Positions 8,612 to 17,661 of a stretch of DNA of 45,519 nt are shown in pieces. Made by a program: the position numbers and the translations under genes. How positions within the stretch are numbered: the stretch's first letter is position 1; the number at the start of each line of letters is the position of its first letter. The stretch comes from Pseudomonadota bacterium (GTDB lineage Bacteria; Pseudomonadota; Alphaproteobacteria; Caulobacterales; Caulobacteraceae). The notes under the pieces were generated by a model. It ran no database searches, was not told where the DNA came from, and was given only the letters and a program-made list of their open reading frames with translations. The DNA lies in the NCBI GenBank assembly GCA_963205005.1, contig CAUJHW010000066.1, positions 1 to 45,519 of the forward strand, read 5' to 3'.

Positions 8612-10153
8612 CTACGGATAGACCTTGAGCATCTGGCCCTCGAACTGGAAGACCCCCTGCCGCATGCTGGTCCACTGGGGCGCGGCATTGGACTTGTCCC
8701 AGGCCTCGATCTTCGCCTGGAGTTGGGCGACCACCTCGGGCCGGGCCGAGGCCAGGTTCTTCGTTTCGCCGAGGTCAGCCTTGAGGTCGTAGAGCATCAC
8801 GTACTTGCCAAGCGACGAGACCTTGGCCTCGATGCCGTCGGCCGCGGGGGCCGTGCCCTGGCGGGGCCGCTCGCCCGGCTCGGCGCGGTTGACGACCCAC
8901 ATCTTCCAGTCGCCGTCGCGGATCGCGAAGTTGGCGCCGGAGCGCCAGTAGAGCGTCTGATTGGGAGTCTCTTTCCGGCCGCCCGCAAGATAGGGCATCA
9001 GGTCGACCCCGTCGGTCCCGTTGGGCATCTTCGCGCCGGCCAGCGCCGCCGCGGTGGGGGCGATGTCGAGGCTGGAGACCACGCGGCTGTCGACCTGCCC
9101 GGCCTTGATCCGGCCCGGCATGGCCATGATGAACGGCACGCGGACGCCACCCTCCAGGTGACTGGCCTTGTACCCGTTGAGCGGCGAGTTGGTGCAGGCG
9201 TCGCCGACATAGCCGGCGCAGCCGTTGTCGGAGAGGAAGACGATCAGGGTGTCCTTCTCGATCCCCTCGGCCTTGAGCTTGGCGCGGACGGCGCCGACGC
9301 TGTCGTCCAGCGCCGAGACCATGGCGGCATAGACCCGCTGGCCCTTGTTCTCGATGTTCTTGTACCGGTCGATGTACTTCGCGGTCGCCTGCAGCGGCGT
9401 GTGCGGCGCGGTATGGGCGAGATAGAGGAAGAACGGCCGGTCCTTGTTGTCGCCGATGAACTTCACCGCTTCGTCGGTAAAGGCGTCGACCAGGAATTTC
9501 TTCTCCTCGACGACCTCACGGCCCCTGTAGACCGGCGCCCGCTGGCGGATGACCACCATCTCCTCGGCTTCGCTGGTGGCGTTCACAGCCGCGCCGCCCT
9601 CGGCCGTTCCGTAAGACCCCCGCGCCTGCGGCGGCGTGAAGAATTCATCGCCGGGCTTCGCATCGACGATGAAGGCGCCGGCGCCCCCCAGGATCCCGAA
9701 ATACTGATCAAAGCCCCGGCCCATCGGATCGTAGGCGGCGGGCTCGCCCAGGTGCCACTTGCCGACCATCCCGGTGCGGTAGCCGGCTGACTTCATGACC
9801 TGGGGAATGAAGGTCTCGGCCAGCGAGACGCCCTTCACCCGGTCACGGCCGACCGGATTGAACTCGTAGCCGAAGCGGGTCTGGTAGCGGCCGGTCATGA
9901 TCGCCGCGCGCGAGGGCGCGCAGACCGGGTGGGCCACATAGCCCTGGGTGAAGCGGACGCCATCGGCCGCCAGGGCGTCGATGTTGGGTGTCCTGACGAT
10001 CTTGCTGCCATAGACGGAGGTGTCGCCGTAGCCGAGGTCGTCGGCCAGGATGACGATGACGTTGGGCGGCCCGGGCGACCGGGCGACGGCGGGCGCGCTG
10101 GCGACGGTGGCAAGTGCGAGGGCGGCGACAGCCCCGGCCGTGATCGATTTCAT
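8612..10153 (-). CDS. exported cysteine-type (FGly) sulfatase
   Basis: A 513-residue sulfatase with a Sec signal peptide (residues 1 to about 25). It has the metal-binding ILADDLGYGD motif (Asp38, Asp39) and the formylglycine signature CAPSRAAIMTG, with Cys78 as the residue converted by a formylglycine-generating enzyme. Further family blocks are GKWHLG, AHTAPHTPLQ and FLSDNG. It would hydrolyse sulfate esters, probably in the periplasm. The aryl or carbohydrate substrate cannot be told from sequence. It is divergent from the LysR gene at 10266 and followed by the NTF2-like gene. Activity requires an anaerobic- or FGE-type maturase that is not in this window. Confidence 0.92.
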   Translation of the reverse strand: MKSITAGAVAALALATVASAPAVARSPGPPNVIVILADDLGYGDTSVYGSKIVRTPNIDALAADGVRFTQGYVAHPVCAPSRAAIMTGRYQTRFGYEFNPVGRDRVKGVSLAETFIPQVMKSAGYRTGMVGKWHLGEPAAYDPMGRGFDQYFGILGGAGAFIVDAKPGDEFFTPPQARGSYGTAEGGAAVNATSEAEEMVVIRQRAPVYRGREVVEEKKFLVDAFTDEAVKFIGDNKDRPFFLYLAHTAPHTPLQATAKYIDRYKNIENKGQRVYAAMVSALDDSVGAVRAKLKAEGIEKDTLIVFLSDNGCAGYVGDACTNSPLNGYKASHLEGGVRVPFIMAMPGRIKAGQVDSRVVSSLDIAPTAAALAGAKMPNGTDGVDLMPYLAGGRKETPNQTLYWRSGANFAIRDGDWKMWVVNRAEPGERPRQGTAPAADGIEAKVSSLGKYVMLYDLKADLGETKNLASARPEVVAQLQAKIEAWDKSNAAPQWTSMRQGVFQFEGQMLKVYP

Positions 10154-10251
10154 CGCATTCCTCCCCGATACCCCGTCGGCGCTCCGGCCGATCCTCCGGC
10201 AAGGTTATGCGGATCATGCGCCGCCGTCTCCCCAAACTGGAGGGGCCTTGC

Positions 10252-10257
10252 TATAGA
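10252..10257 (+). promoter_or_regulatory. possible -10 box, leaderless transcript for LysR gene
   Basis: TATAGA ends 8 bases before the ATG at 10266, which would place the transcription start at or next to the start codon, a leaderless arrangement common in Caulobacterales. No convincing -35 box is seen 16-18 bases upstream, so the call is tentative. Confidence 0.3.
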
Positions 10258-10265
10258 CCAGGGGC

Positions 10266-11174
10266 ATGGAACTGAGGCACCTCGAACAGATTCTGGAGAT
10301 CTGCCGCGCCGGCGGATTCAGCGGCGCGGCGCGCAAGCTGGAGATCTCCCAGCCGACCCTCAGCAAGAGCATCGCGCGCCTTGAGGCGCAGCTGTCGCTG
10401 AAGCTGTTCGAGCGCAGCAGCGGCGCGGCGCGGCCGACCACCTACGGCGCCTTCGTGGCCCAGCGCGCCGAGACCCAGCTGCAGGGGGTGGCCTCGCTGA
10501 GCCGCGACCTGGAGCAACTGGCCCGTGGCGAGCAGGGCCGCGTCCGCATCGCCGCCGGTCCCGCCACCCGGATAAAGCCGCTGCCGGAACTGATGCGGCG
10601 CCTGGCCGTGCGGTTCCCCAAGCTGCACATCGAGACCGTTCTGGAGACCGGCCCCGGCGTGATGAACGCGTTGCAGGACGGGCGGGTGGACATCGCCTTC
10701 GGCTACTCCGAGCACGCCGCTCGCTATGGGGAATTGATCCGCAAGAAGCTGTTCGAGGATCAGGTGATCCTTGTCGCCCGGCCGGGCCATCCGCTGCTGG
10801 CGCATCGCGACATCGGACCCGCCGAGCTGCTGCGGTATCCGGTGGCGCTGCCGAGCGTGCTGCCGGGTGTGGAGCGCTGGGCCGGCGATCTGGGGCGCGA
10901 GGAGCAGGAGAACCTGCGGGCCTTCATCAGCGACGACTACGGCCTCATTATCCAGCGGGCTCTGGACACCGACGCCGTGGCCCTGGGCGCCGCCTTCCTG
11001 TTTCACGAGCAGCTGGCCGACGGCCGCCTGGTCGAGGTCTCGACCACCCTGAAGCTGACCTACGCCTGCTGGATGCTGACGACGGCCGAGCGCTGGCATT
11101 CGCCCCTGGTCAAGTCGATCGCCGAACTGGCCAAGGCCTCGGTCACGGCGCGTCCGGACGGAGCGGCGGCGTGA
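10266..11174 (+). CDS. LysR-family transcriptional regulator
   Basis: A 302-residue LTTR. The N-terminal winged helix-turn-helix is MELRHLEQILEICRAGGFSGAARKLEISQPTLSKSIARLEAQLSLKLFERSS, followed by the linker helix and a periplasmic-binding-protein-like effector domain from about residue 95 (GRVRIAAGPATRIKPLPELM). It is divergent from the sulfatase gene with a 112-base gap, the usual arrangement for an LTTR controlling its neighbour, so sulfatase regulation is a reasonable inference. Its effector is unknown. It is convergent with the propeller gene ending at 11208. Confidence 0.92.
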   Translation: MELRHLEQILEICRAGGFSGAARKLEISQPTLSKSIARLEAQLSLKLFERSSGAARPTTYGAFVAQRAETQLQGVASLSRDLEQLARGEQGRVRIAAGPATRIKPLPELMRRLAVRFPKLHIETVLETGPGVMNALQDGRVDIAFGYSEHAARYGELIRKKLFEDQVILVARPGHPLLAHRDIGPAELLRYPVALPSVLPGVERWAGDLGREEQENLRAFISDDYGLIIQRALDTDAVALGAAFLFHEQLADGRLVEVSTTLKLTYACWMLTTAERWHSPLVKSIAELAKASVTARPDGAAA

Positions 11175-11207
11175 CCGGCCCGGCATAGACAGCGTGCATG
11201 AGGGGCC

Positions 11208-12278
11208 TCAGAGCGTGAGTTCGGCGATCCCGAGCCCGCCCTCGCCCTTCACCGCATAGAGCAGCCAGACGCGGCCGCCTTCCTCGTAGATCGCCGGGTC
11301 GCGGATCTGGTTGACGGGCAGGTTCACGGCGCTGCGGTAGGAAGGGACCAGGGGCAGGTCCGCGCCTTCCCACGGGCGCTCCGGCCTCAGAACCTCGACG
11401 GGCTCGCTTGCGGTCCAGGACATCCAGTCGGGCCGGAGATCGACGGTCGAGACGTAGATCCGCTCCGGAACATCCCCGACCCGGGTCCAGAACACGCGCA
11501 GCAGATCGCCCCGCCTGAGCACCGCGCAGTGCCGCTGGTCCGCGCCGAACAGCCGGGGTCCCGCCTCGAAGCCGCTGAAGCCGTCGCGGGAGCGGGAGAC
11601 CAGGCCCGGCATGGCCATGGCGTAGTGATAGCCGGCGTGCTGGAACACCCGCATGTACGGCGCGCCGAGCGGGCCGCCCACGGCGCGGAAGTCGAGGCCG
11701 TTCTGCGACACAGCGACCCTCGACTTCTGGACGCCAAAGGCCTCCAGACCGTGGAAGTACATGACGATCCGCCGGCCCGCCTCGTCGACGTGGACATCCG
11801 GCGAGGCGATGTGCGGCAGGGTGGCGTCGTCCATCAGGCTGGGGATGCCGGGCGTCCCCGGCGGCGCCCGGTTGGCGCCGCCGGCCGCGAGCAGGGCCTC
11901 GGCGTTCGGAGGGCGGGCCGGCGGGGTGGTCGGAAGGCCCGACTGCGCCAGCTGGAGCGAACCCGGCGCATGGACCTTCCACGGCCCCTCCGGCCGGTCG
12001 GCATAGGCGAGACGGATGTAGTCGCCCTTGTGATCGGCGAAATAGAGGTAGTAGCGGCCCAGCCGGCCCGGCAGCCAGTCCGGCGCGCGGATCAGCGACG
12101 GGCCTTCGATGTTTGGCCCCATCCGGGCGTCCATCCCGGGCGCGACGATGGGCCGGTCGACCAGCCGTCGGACGCGGATCGGCGCGGTGGCGGCCGCCGC
12201 TCCGCCCGATCCCGCCAGCAGACTCCCGAGGCCGCCGGCGGCAAGTCCCAGCGTTTCGCGCCGTGTGGGCCGGCTCAT
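11208..12278 (-). CDS. TAT-exported glycosidase-like five-bladed-propeller protein
   Basis: A 356-residue protein with a twin-arginine leader (TRRETLGLAAGGLGSLLAGSGG). The mature region has propeller-type strands: RVRRLVDRPIVAPGMDARMGPNIEGPSLIRAP, GRYYLYFADHKGDYIRLAYADRPEGPWKV, ASPDVHVDEAGRRIVMYFHG and IRDPAIYEEGGRVWLLYAVKGEGGLGIAEL. The xPS-like first blade, the DHKGDYIRLAYA strand and the DPAIYEE blade are reminiscent of GH43/GH32/GH130-type sugar-cleaving propellers, but the acid/base residues cannot be assigned confidently. The ATG overlaps the TetR stop as ATGA, so it is translationally coupled to the regulator. The upstream in-frame extension lacks any signal and is rejected. Confidence 0.72.
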   Translation of the reverse strand: MSRPTRRETLGLAAGGLGSLLAGSGGAAAATAPIRVRRLVDRPIVAPGMDARMGPNIEGPSLIRAPDWLPGRLGRYYLYFADHKGDYIRLAYADRPEGPWKVHAPGSLQLAQSGLPTTPPARPPNAEALLAAGGANRAPPGTPGIPSLMDDATLPHIASPDVHVDEAGRRIVMYFHGLEAFGVQKSRVAVSQNGLDFRAVGGPLGAPYMRVFQHAGYHYAMAMPGLVSRSRDGFSGFEAGPRLFGADQRHCAVLRRGDLLRVFWTRVGDVPERIYVSTVDLRPDWMSWTASEPVEVLRPERPWEGADLPLVPSYRSAVNLPVNQIRDPAIYEEGGRVWLLYAVKGEGGLGIAELTL

Positions 12279-12952
12279 CAGGCCACCGCCCTGGGCCAGC
12301 CCGGCTGGCGCTCGGACGCGTCGCTGTCGAAGGGCCAGTCCGAATCCGGGGTGTCGAGGTTCAGGAGCTCGCAGGTGCTGTGCCACCAGGCGCGCATCAT
12401 CTGGGCGCACCAGCGCAGGAAAAGTTCGTCGTCGGCCGGGTCGCCCGCCTCGACCCACTGGGTGACCGCTCCGATGCTGAAGTCGACCATCGGCTGGACG
12501 GTGAGCTCGGTCAGCGGCGGCCGCTCGGCGGTCGGCGGCGGGTCGTCAGGCCGCCAGATCAGGGCCCGAAGCCGCTGGGCCGTACGCCGGCGCAGGGCTT
12601 CCCACACCGCGCGGTGCGCCGCATGGAGGGGCGCCTCGCGCACCAGCAGCACATATCCGTCCGGGAAGGTCCGCACGGCCGCCAGGGTCCGGCGCATGCC
12701 CGTCCCGTAGCCGTTCCATTCCCGCCTGTCGGCCGACTTCACCACGCGCAGGGCCTCGGCGAGGACCGCGGCGGCGAGCGCGTCCCGGGTGGGAAAGCGC
12801 GCGGCCAGATCCTCCACCGGACCGCCGAGCGCCTCTGCCACGTGCGCCAGCGTGGTGGCGCTCAGGCCCTGGGCGCGGAACACCCGCGCGGCGACGCCCA
12901 GCGTCTGGTCGACGGCGGCGGGCGCGGTGGCGGGGCGGTCAGGTTTCGACAT
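12278..12952 (-). CDS. TetR/AcrR-family transcriptional regulator
   Basis: A 224-residue protein: the N-terminal helix-turn-helix appears as AAVDQTLGVAARVFRAQGLSATTLAHVAEALGGPVEDLAARFPTRDALAAAVLAEAL, followed by a helical ligand-binding domain rich in Trp and Arg. The ATG at 12952 is preceded by GAGGGATCG. The HTH is somewhat degenerate (GGPVEDLAARFPTRDAL in place of the usual YxxFxxKxxL block) but the pattern is clear. It overlaps the propeller gene downstream (ATGA) and lies 103 bases after the DsbA-fold isomerase on the same strand. The effector is unknown. Confidence 0.82.
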   Translation of the reverse strand: MSKPDRPATAPAAVDQTLGVAARVFRAQGLSATTLAHVAEALGGPVEDLAARFPTRDALAAAVLAEALRVVKSADRREWNGYGTGMRRTLAAVRTFPDGYVLLVREAPLHAAHRAVWEALRRRTAQRLRALIWRPDDPPPTAERPPLTELTVQPMVDFSIGAVTQWVEAGDPADDELFLRWCAQMMRAWWHSTCELLNLDTPDSDWPFDSDASERQPGWPRAVA

Positions 12953-13055
12953 CGATCCCTCGAAGCGATCAGGCGAGGGAAGGGTCGCACAGCGTCCCGG
13001 GGGGCGCCACCGCCGCCGGTCCCGGCTGTGCATAGCCCCCGGGCATGAGGCCCCC

Positions 13056-13706
13056 TCAGCCGCGGCGGGCGAGGCCCTTCTGTTCCATCCGCCACTTCAT
13101 CTGGTCGAACCGGTCCTGGCCGAAGAAGGTCTCGCCGTCGAACACCATCATCGGCACGCCCCAGTGGCCGGCGGCGCGCTGGGCGATCTGGTTTTCCTCG
13201 ACGATGGCGGCATGACGGGCGGTGTCGCCGTCCACCGCTGCGCTGAGTTCGGCATAGTCCAGGCCGGCGCGCTCAGCGGCCTTCTGCAGGTGGTCGCCCT
13301 GGTGCCAGTTCTCGGCCTCGCCGCCCCAGATGGTGCGACCGGCCTCGGCGAGGAATTCAAGACCCCGCCCGCGCTCCGCAGCCGCAACGCCCAGGTGGGT
13401 GAGGCGATGGATGAAGGGCTGCTCCATCCGGTAGCCGACGCCCGGAGCCTGCTGCACCGGGTCGGGCCGCGGCCAGCGGAACGGCAGGCCCAGATAGGCT
13501 GCCTCCCGGAACACGTCGGTTATGAAGTAGGAGAACCAGAGCGGGTCGCGGTCGTCGAAGAATTCCGGCGTGCGCACGGCCAGCGGATAGACGGGACGCA
13601 CATTGCAGACCACGTCATACTCGGCCTCGAGCGCCTGGAGGCGCGGGGTGACCATGTACGAATAGGGCGAGCGGAAGGACCAGTAGAGGTCGTAGCCCAG
13701 CGTCAT
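13056..13706 (-). CDS. DsbA-fold 2-hydroxychromene-2-carboxylate isomerase-like protein
   Basis: A 216-residue thioredoxin-fold protein. MTLGYDLYWSFRSPYSYMVTPRLQ resembles the SPYS active-site region of 2-hydroxychromene-2-carboxylate isomerase and kappa-class glutathione transferases, where Ser replaces the DsbA Cys. The C-terminal VPMMVFDGETFFGQDRFDQMKW matches the cis-Pro (GVP) and glutathione-binding end of the family. The start at 13706 has a GGAGGGAAT ribosome site. Such enzymes isomerise aromatic-degradation intermediates using glutathione, but close homologues of unknown substrate are common. Divergent from the MBL-fold gene at 13805 with about 100 bases between. Confidence 0.82.
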   Translation of the reverse strand: MTLGYDLYWSFRSPYSYMVTPRLQALEAEYDVVCNVRPVYPLAVRTPEFFDDRDPLWFSYFITDVFREAAYLGLPFRWPRPDPVQQAPGVGYRMEQPFIHRLTHLGVAAAERGRGLEFLAEAGRTIWGGEAENWHQGDHLQKAAERAGLDYAELSAAVDGDTARHAAIVEENQIAQRAAGHWGVPMMVFDGETFFGQDRFDQMKWRMEQKGLARRG

Positions 13707-13804
13707 TCCATTCCCTCCGAATTTGCCTCGCGGCGGCCCCGCGAAAAGATGTAGCATTGAGCGTGTCACTATATCCGCGAACCGCGGTCGAATGGGAAGG
13801 AATC

Positions 13805-14839
13805 ATGATGGCGTCGTTCAAAGGGGTTGTACGGGCCGCGCTTGCGCTGGCTGCGTTCTCGCTGTTCCCGCTGGCCGCGCAGGCCCAGGCGCCCGCCGCC
13901 CCGGCCCCAGACACCCTGCGCGTCGTGTTCTGCGGCACGTCGGGCCCGCTGCCGATCGTCGGCCGCGCCAAGCCCTGCACGGCGATCCAGGCGGGCGGGT
14001 CGCTCTACCTGGTCGATGTCGGCTCCGAGTCGTCGGAGAACCTGCAGCTGTGGCGGATGCCGATGGCCGCGGCGAAGGCGGTATTCATCACCCACCTGCA
14101 CTCCGACCACATCGGCGACCTCGGCGAGTTCAACATGTCGAGCTGGGTGGCCGGACGGCCCGCGCCCCTGATGGTGGTCGGCCCGGCGGGCGTCGACAAG
14201 CTCGCCGCCGGTTTCAACCTCGCCTACGAGAACGACCACGAATTCCGCCGCGCCCACCACGAGCATGACGGCATCAAGGTTCCGATCGCGACGGGCCTGC
14301 TGCAGGCCAAGGTGGTCCCGATCGCCAAGCCGGATGGGACGGCGCAGGCCTACAAGGACGGCGACCTGACCGTCACCGCCATCCGCGTGGCTCACGACCC
14401 GGTGTCGCCGGCCTTCGCCTACCGCTTCGACTACAAGGGCCGCTCGGTGGTGGTCAGCGGCGACACCCGCAACTGGCCGCCGCTGGCCGTGTCCGCCAAG
14501 GGCGCCGATGTGCTGGTCCACGAAGCGCAGAACAACGGCATGACCCGGCAGATGGCCCAGGGCCTGGCCATGCTGGGCAACCCGCGGATGAGCTCGATCA
14601 TGGGCGACACGGTGACCTATCACACCGAGCCGGTGGAGGCCGCGAACCTGGCCCGCGCGGCCGGCGTGAAGGCCCTGGTGCTGAGCCACCTGACCCAGGC
14701 CGGCCTGCCCTTCTACACGCCCGAAGCCTTCACCAAGGGCATCGAGGACGGCGGCAAGCTGGACTGGCGCCTGGCGGTCGACGGCATGACCATCGACCTG
14801 CCCGTGGGCAGCGCCGAGGTGCGGTTCGGCAAATTCTAG
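13805..14839 (+). CDS. exported MBL-fold metallo-hydrolase
   Basis: A 344-residue protein with a Sec signal (ending AAQAQA, about residue 29). It has the metallo-beta-lactamase metal motif THLHSDHIGDL (His97, His99, Asp101, His102), and later VVVSGDTRNW, VLVHEAQNN and ALVLSHLTQ, matching the RNase Z/arylsulfatase-like branch of the MBL superfamily. As an exported protein it is more likely a hydrolase of sulfate or phosphate esters, or lactones, than an RNase. GGAAGGA precedes the ATG at 13805, while the upstream in-frame start at 13757 would place 16 odd residues before the signal. Divergent from the isomerase gene. Confidence 0.87.
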   Translation: MMASFKGVVRAALALAAFSLFPLAAQAQAPAAPAPDTLRVVFCGTSGPLPIVGRAKPCTAIQAGGSLYLVDVGSESSENLQLWRMPMAAAKAVFITHLHSDHIGDLGEFNMSSWVAGRPAPLMVVGPAGVDKLAAGFNLAYENDHEFRRAHHEHDGIKVPIATGLLQAKVVPIAKPDGTAQAYKDGDLTVTAIRVAHDPVSPAFAYRFDYKGRSVVVSGDTRNWPPLAVSAKGADVLVHEAQNNGMTRQMAQGLAMLGNPRMSSIMGDTVTYHTEPVEAANLARAAGVKALVLSHLTQAGLPFYTPEAFTKGIEDGGKLDWRLAVDGMTIDLPVGSAEVRFGKF

Positions 14840-14936
14840 GCGGACGGCCTCCCGCGAACACGTCAGAGTGGCGGACCGGACATCTGCCCGCCGCTTTCTC
14901 GCGCCAGACCCGGGACGTCAGCCGCCGGAGACAGTG

Positions 14937-15584
14937 ATGCGCGTGAAGACCGGGATCGTCGTCGTGGTTCTGGCGCTGCTGTGCGCGGCCTGCGCGGGCG
15001 GGCCGCCGCCGGGGTTCGACGATGAGGACGAGGCCCAGGACGGCCCGCCGGTTCCCCGCGCCCAGCTGTTCATCAGCCCGGCCGGCAAACCATTCCGCGC
15101 GCCCGCCGGCCAGCCCTATCCCGTCGCCGTCTGGTTCGCCGAGGCCGACCGGAACCACGATGGCCGGCTGACCCGGGAGGAGCTGCGGGCCGATACAGAG
15201 GCCTGGTTCCGGACGCTGGACCGCAACACGGACGGCGTGATCGACATGCCCGAGGTCACCCGCTGGGAAGAGGATCTGGTCCCGGAGATCACCCGCGTGG
15301 CCTCCGGCGGCGGCGGGCCGCGCGACCGCCGCAGCGCGGTGGGCCGCAACGAGCTCAACACCGGCCGGCTGGGGGCCGCGCCCTACAGCCTGGTCAACGA
15401 GCCGCATCCGATCCGCGGCGCCGACACCGACCTCTCGCAGAGTGTCAGCCTGGCGGAATTCCGCGCCGCCGCCGACCGTCGCTTTGCCCTGCTGGACGTG
15501 GATGGCGACGGCGCGGTGGCGTTCGCCGACCTGCGCCCGACCCTGGCCCAGCCCCGGTCGGAACGGCCCGCCGGGCGGCGCTGA
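14937..15584 (+). CDS. EF-hand lipoprotein
   Basis: A 215-residue lipoprotein. MRVKTGIVVVVLALLCAAC ends in a lipobox with the lipidated Cys at residue 19. The mature part is acidic and has two canonical calcium-binding loops, DRNHDGRLTREE and DRNTDGVIDMPE, then a third weaker loop (DTDLSQSVSLAE) and a fourth (DVDGDGAVAFAD) ending in Asp. The pattern matches Caulobacterales EF-hand lipoproteins of unknown role; calcium binding is secure for loops 1 and 2 only. It is preceded by GGAGACAGTG. It is probably independent of the MBL gene ending 97 bases upstream and convergent with frmA. Confidence 0.85.
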   Translation: MRVKTGIVVVVLALLCAACAGGPPPGFDDEDEAQDGPPVPRAQLFISPAGKPFRAPAGQPYPVAVWFAEADRNHDGRLTREELRADTEAWFRTLDRNTDGVIDMPEVTRWEEDLVPEITRVASGGGGPRDRRSAVGRNELNTGRLGAAPYSLVNEPHPIRGADTDLSQSVSLAEFRAAADRRFALLDVDGDGAVAFADLRPTLAQPRSERPAGRR

Positions 15585-15615
15585 GATCACCAGCCCTGAG
15601 AGCTAGGTCCCGGTT

Positions 15616-15627
15616 TGCGGTATTGAG
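15616..15627 (-). repeat. 12-nt intergenic repeat, copy 2 (inverse of 8017-8028)
   Basis: TGCGGTATTGAG here is the exact reverse complement of the 12-mer at 8017-8028. Both copies lie in short gaps between convergent genes, near a CTAG-containing stretch, suggesting a shared intergenic element. Confidence 0.4.
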
Positions 15628-15635
15628 GTCGAAGC

Positions 15636-16745
15636 CTAGTACACCACCACGGTCCGGATGCTCTCGCCCCGGTGCATCAGGTCGAAGGCCTCGTTGATGC
15701 GGTCGAGGGGCAGCTTGTGGGTGATCATCGGGTCGATCTGGATCTTCCCGTCCATGTACCAGTCGACGATCTTCGGCGTGTCGGTGCGGCCGCGGGCGCC
15801 GCCGAAGGCCGTGCCCTTCCAGACGCGGCCGGTGACCAGCTGGAACGGGCGGGTGGCGATCTCCTTGCCGGCCTCGGCCACGCCGATGATGATGCTCTCG
15901 CCCCAGCCACGATGGCAGGCTTCCAGCGCCTGGCGCATGACGTCGGTGTTGCCGGTGGCGTCGAAGGTGTAGTCCGCGCCGCCGTCGGTCAGGGCCACCA
16001 GGTGGGCGACGACATCGCCGTCGATGGCCTTCGGATTGACGAAGTGGGTCATCCCGAACTTCCGGCCCCATTCCTCGCGGTCGGGATTGATGTCGACGCC
16101 GATGATCATGTTCGCGCCGACCAGCTTCAGGCCCTGGATCACGTTCAGGCCGATGCCGCCCAGGCCGAAGACCACGGCGTTGGCGCCCGGCTCGACCCTG
16201 GCGGTGTTGACCACCGCGCCCACGCCAGTGGTGACCCCGCAGCCCACGTAGCAGGCCATGTCGAAGGGCGCGTCCTTACGGATCTTCGCCACCGCGATCT
16301 CCGGCATCACCGTGTAGTTCGAGAAGGTCGAGCAGCCCATGTAGTGGAACACGGTCTGGCCCTTGTAGGAGAACCGGCTGGTCCCGTCCGGCATCAGCCC
16401 CTTGCCCTGGGTGGCGCGGATCGCCGTGCAGAGGTTGGTCTTGCGGCTGAGGCAGCTTTTGCACTGCCGGCATTCCGGCGTGTAGAGCGGGATCACGTGA
16501 TCGCCCACCGCGACGCTGGTCACGCCCGGCCCCACCTCGACCACCACGCCCGCGCCCTCATGGCCAAGGATCGAAGGGAAGATGCCTTCGGAATCGAGCC
16601 CATCCAGGGTGTAGGCGTCGGTGTGACAGACGCCGGTGGCCTTGATTTCCACCAGCACCTCGCCGGCGCGCGGGCCTTCGAGGTCCAGTTCGACGATCTC
16701 GAGGGGCTTCTTCGCCTCGAAGGCGACGGCGGCGCGGGTCTTCAT
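15636..16745 (-). CDS. frmA: S-(hydroxymethyl)glutathione dehydrogenase (class III alcohol dehydrogenase)
   Basis: A 369-residue zinc alcohol dehydrogenase of class III. Catalytic zinc ligands are Cys40 (GVCHTD), His62 (GHEGAG) and Cys169 (YVGCGVTTG); the structural zinc uses Cys92, Cys95, Cys98 and Cys106. The NAD-binding motif is GLGGIG and GVDIN. Length and motifs match glutathione-dependent formaldehyde dehydrogenase, which oxidises S-hydroxymethylglutathione to S-formylglutathione. The S-formylglutathione hydrolase usually paired with it is not adjacent. The ATG at 16745 follows GAAGGA. In this context it would detoxify formaldehyde released by demethylation of lignin-type methoxyaromatics that feed the lig pathway, but that is an inference. 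Confidence 0.93.
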   Translation of the reverse strand: MKTRAAVAFEAKKPLEIVELDLEGPRAGEVLVEIKATGVCHTDAYTLDGLDSEGIFPSILGHEGAGVVVEVGPGVTSVAVGDHVIPLYTPECRQCKSCLSRKTNLCTAIRATQGKGLMPDGTSRFSYKGQTVFHYMGCSTFSNYTVMPEIAVAKIRKDAPFDMACYVGCGVTTGVGAVVNTARVEPGANAVVFGLGGIGLNVIQGLKLVGANMIIGVDINPDREEWGRKFGMTHFVNPKAIDGDVVAHLVALTDGGADYTFDATGNTDVMRQALEACHRGWGESIIIGVAEAGKEIATRPFQLVTGRVWKGTAFGGARGRTDTPKIVDWYMDGKIQIDPMITHKLPLDRINEAFDLMHRGESIRTVVVY

Positions 16746-16848
16746 GTCGGATCCTTCGAGTCTGCAGGCGTCTATCAGCATATTCGGCGGCGCTTCGCAC
16801 CCGTAAGTCTTTGGTGGCCCGCCGCGGCGCCGATGAATAGGCTGGGCC

Positions 16849-17661
16849 ATGGCCGCGCCCCGCCTCCACCCGCTCAATCACGGTTTCGCCTGGCAGGACG
16901 CCCCCGGCGCGGGCATGCGCGCGGTGAGCCGACGCGACATCGAGCAGTTCAACACCGACGGCTTCTTCGTCCTGCGCGGCGCGTTCACGCCTGAAGAGAT
17001 CGCCGAAGTCGCCAGCGTCATCGACCCCATGGAGGCCGAGCAGGACGCCTGGGTGCGCGCTCAGCGCGGCGGGCGCTACAGGCTGACGGATTCCGAGGCC
17101 ATCACCTTCACACTGCATCTGGTGACGCGTTCGCCGGCGCTGCGCGCCTTCGCCGCCCACCCGGTGATCCGCGACATCTGCCACGACCTGATCGGCCCCG
17201 ACGTGCGACTCTACTGGGACCAGTCGGTCTACAAGAAGACCGAGAAGGTGCAGGAGTTTCCCTGGCATCAGGACAACGGCTACTCGTTCGTCGAGCCCCA
17301 GCAGTACCTGACGCTGTGGATCCCCCTGGTGGACGTGGACGAGCAGAACGGCTGCCCCTGGATCCTGCCGGGCCTGCACCGGATGGGCACGCTGGAGCAC
17401 TGGCAGACCGACATCGGCCTGCTGTGCCTGGAAGACGCCGAGGGCGCGGTGGCGGCCCCGGCCCGGATCGGCGATGTGGTGGTGTTTTCCTCGCTGGCGC
17501 CGCACCGGACAGGGCCCAACCTGCGGCCGGGCACCGTGCGCAAGGCCTACATCCTGCAGTACGCGCCGGACGGGGCGGTGGTGCGCCAGGAGGACGGCGC
17601 GGTCGTCGCTCAGGACGACCCCGACCGCCAGTTCCGGATTTCCGAGGAGAGCCGCGCGTGA
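16849..17661 (+). CDS. phytanoyl-CoA dioxygenase (PhyH) family protein
   Basis: A 270-residue Fe(II)/2-oxoglutarate dioxygenase of the PhyH family. The iron site is His140-x-Asp142 (PWHQDNGYS) and distal His219 (APHRTGPN), with a nearby Arg for 2-oxoglutarate binding. The N-terminal [22 protein letters not shown] block is typical of the family. The substrate is unknown. The stop overlaps the GTG start of the GH3 gene (GTGA), so translation is coupled; processing of a glycoconjugate or plant-derived compound is a possible shared task. It is divergent from frmA with about 100 bases between. Confidence 0.87.
   Translation: MAAPRLHPLNHGFAWQDAPGAGMRAVSRRDIEQFNTDGFFVLRGAFTPEEIAEVASVIDPMEAEQDAWVRAQRGGRYRLTDSEAITFTLHLVTRSPALRAFAAHPVIRDICHDLIGPDVRLYWDQSVYKKTEKVQEFPWHQDNGYSFVEPQQYLTLWIPLVDVDEQNGCPWILPGLHRMGTLEHWQTDIGLLCLEDAEGAVAAPARIGDVVVFSSLAPHRTGPNLRPGTVRKAYILQYAPDGAVVRQEDGAVVAQDDPDRQFRISEESRA

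Noticed and set aside
13776..13788. CCGCG-AAC-CGCGG dyad before the MBL-fold gene
   Set aside because: Short, all G/C arms are common by chance in this base composition, with no other promoter element that fits.
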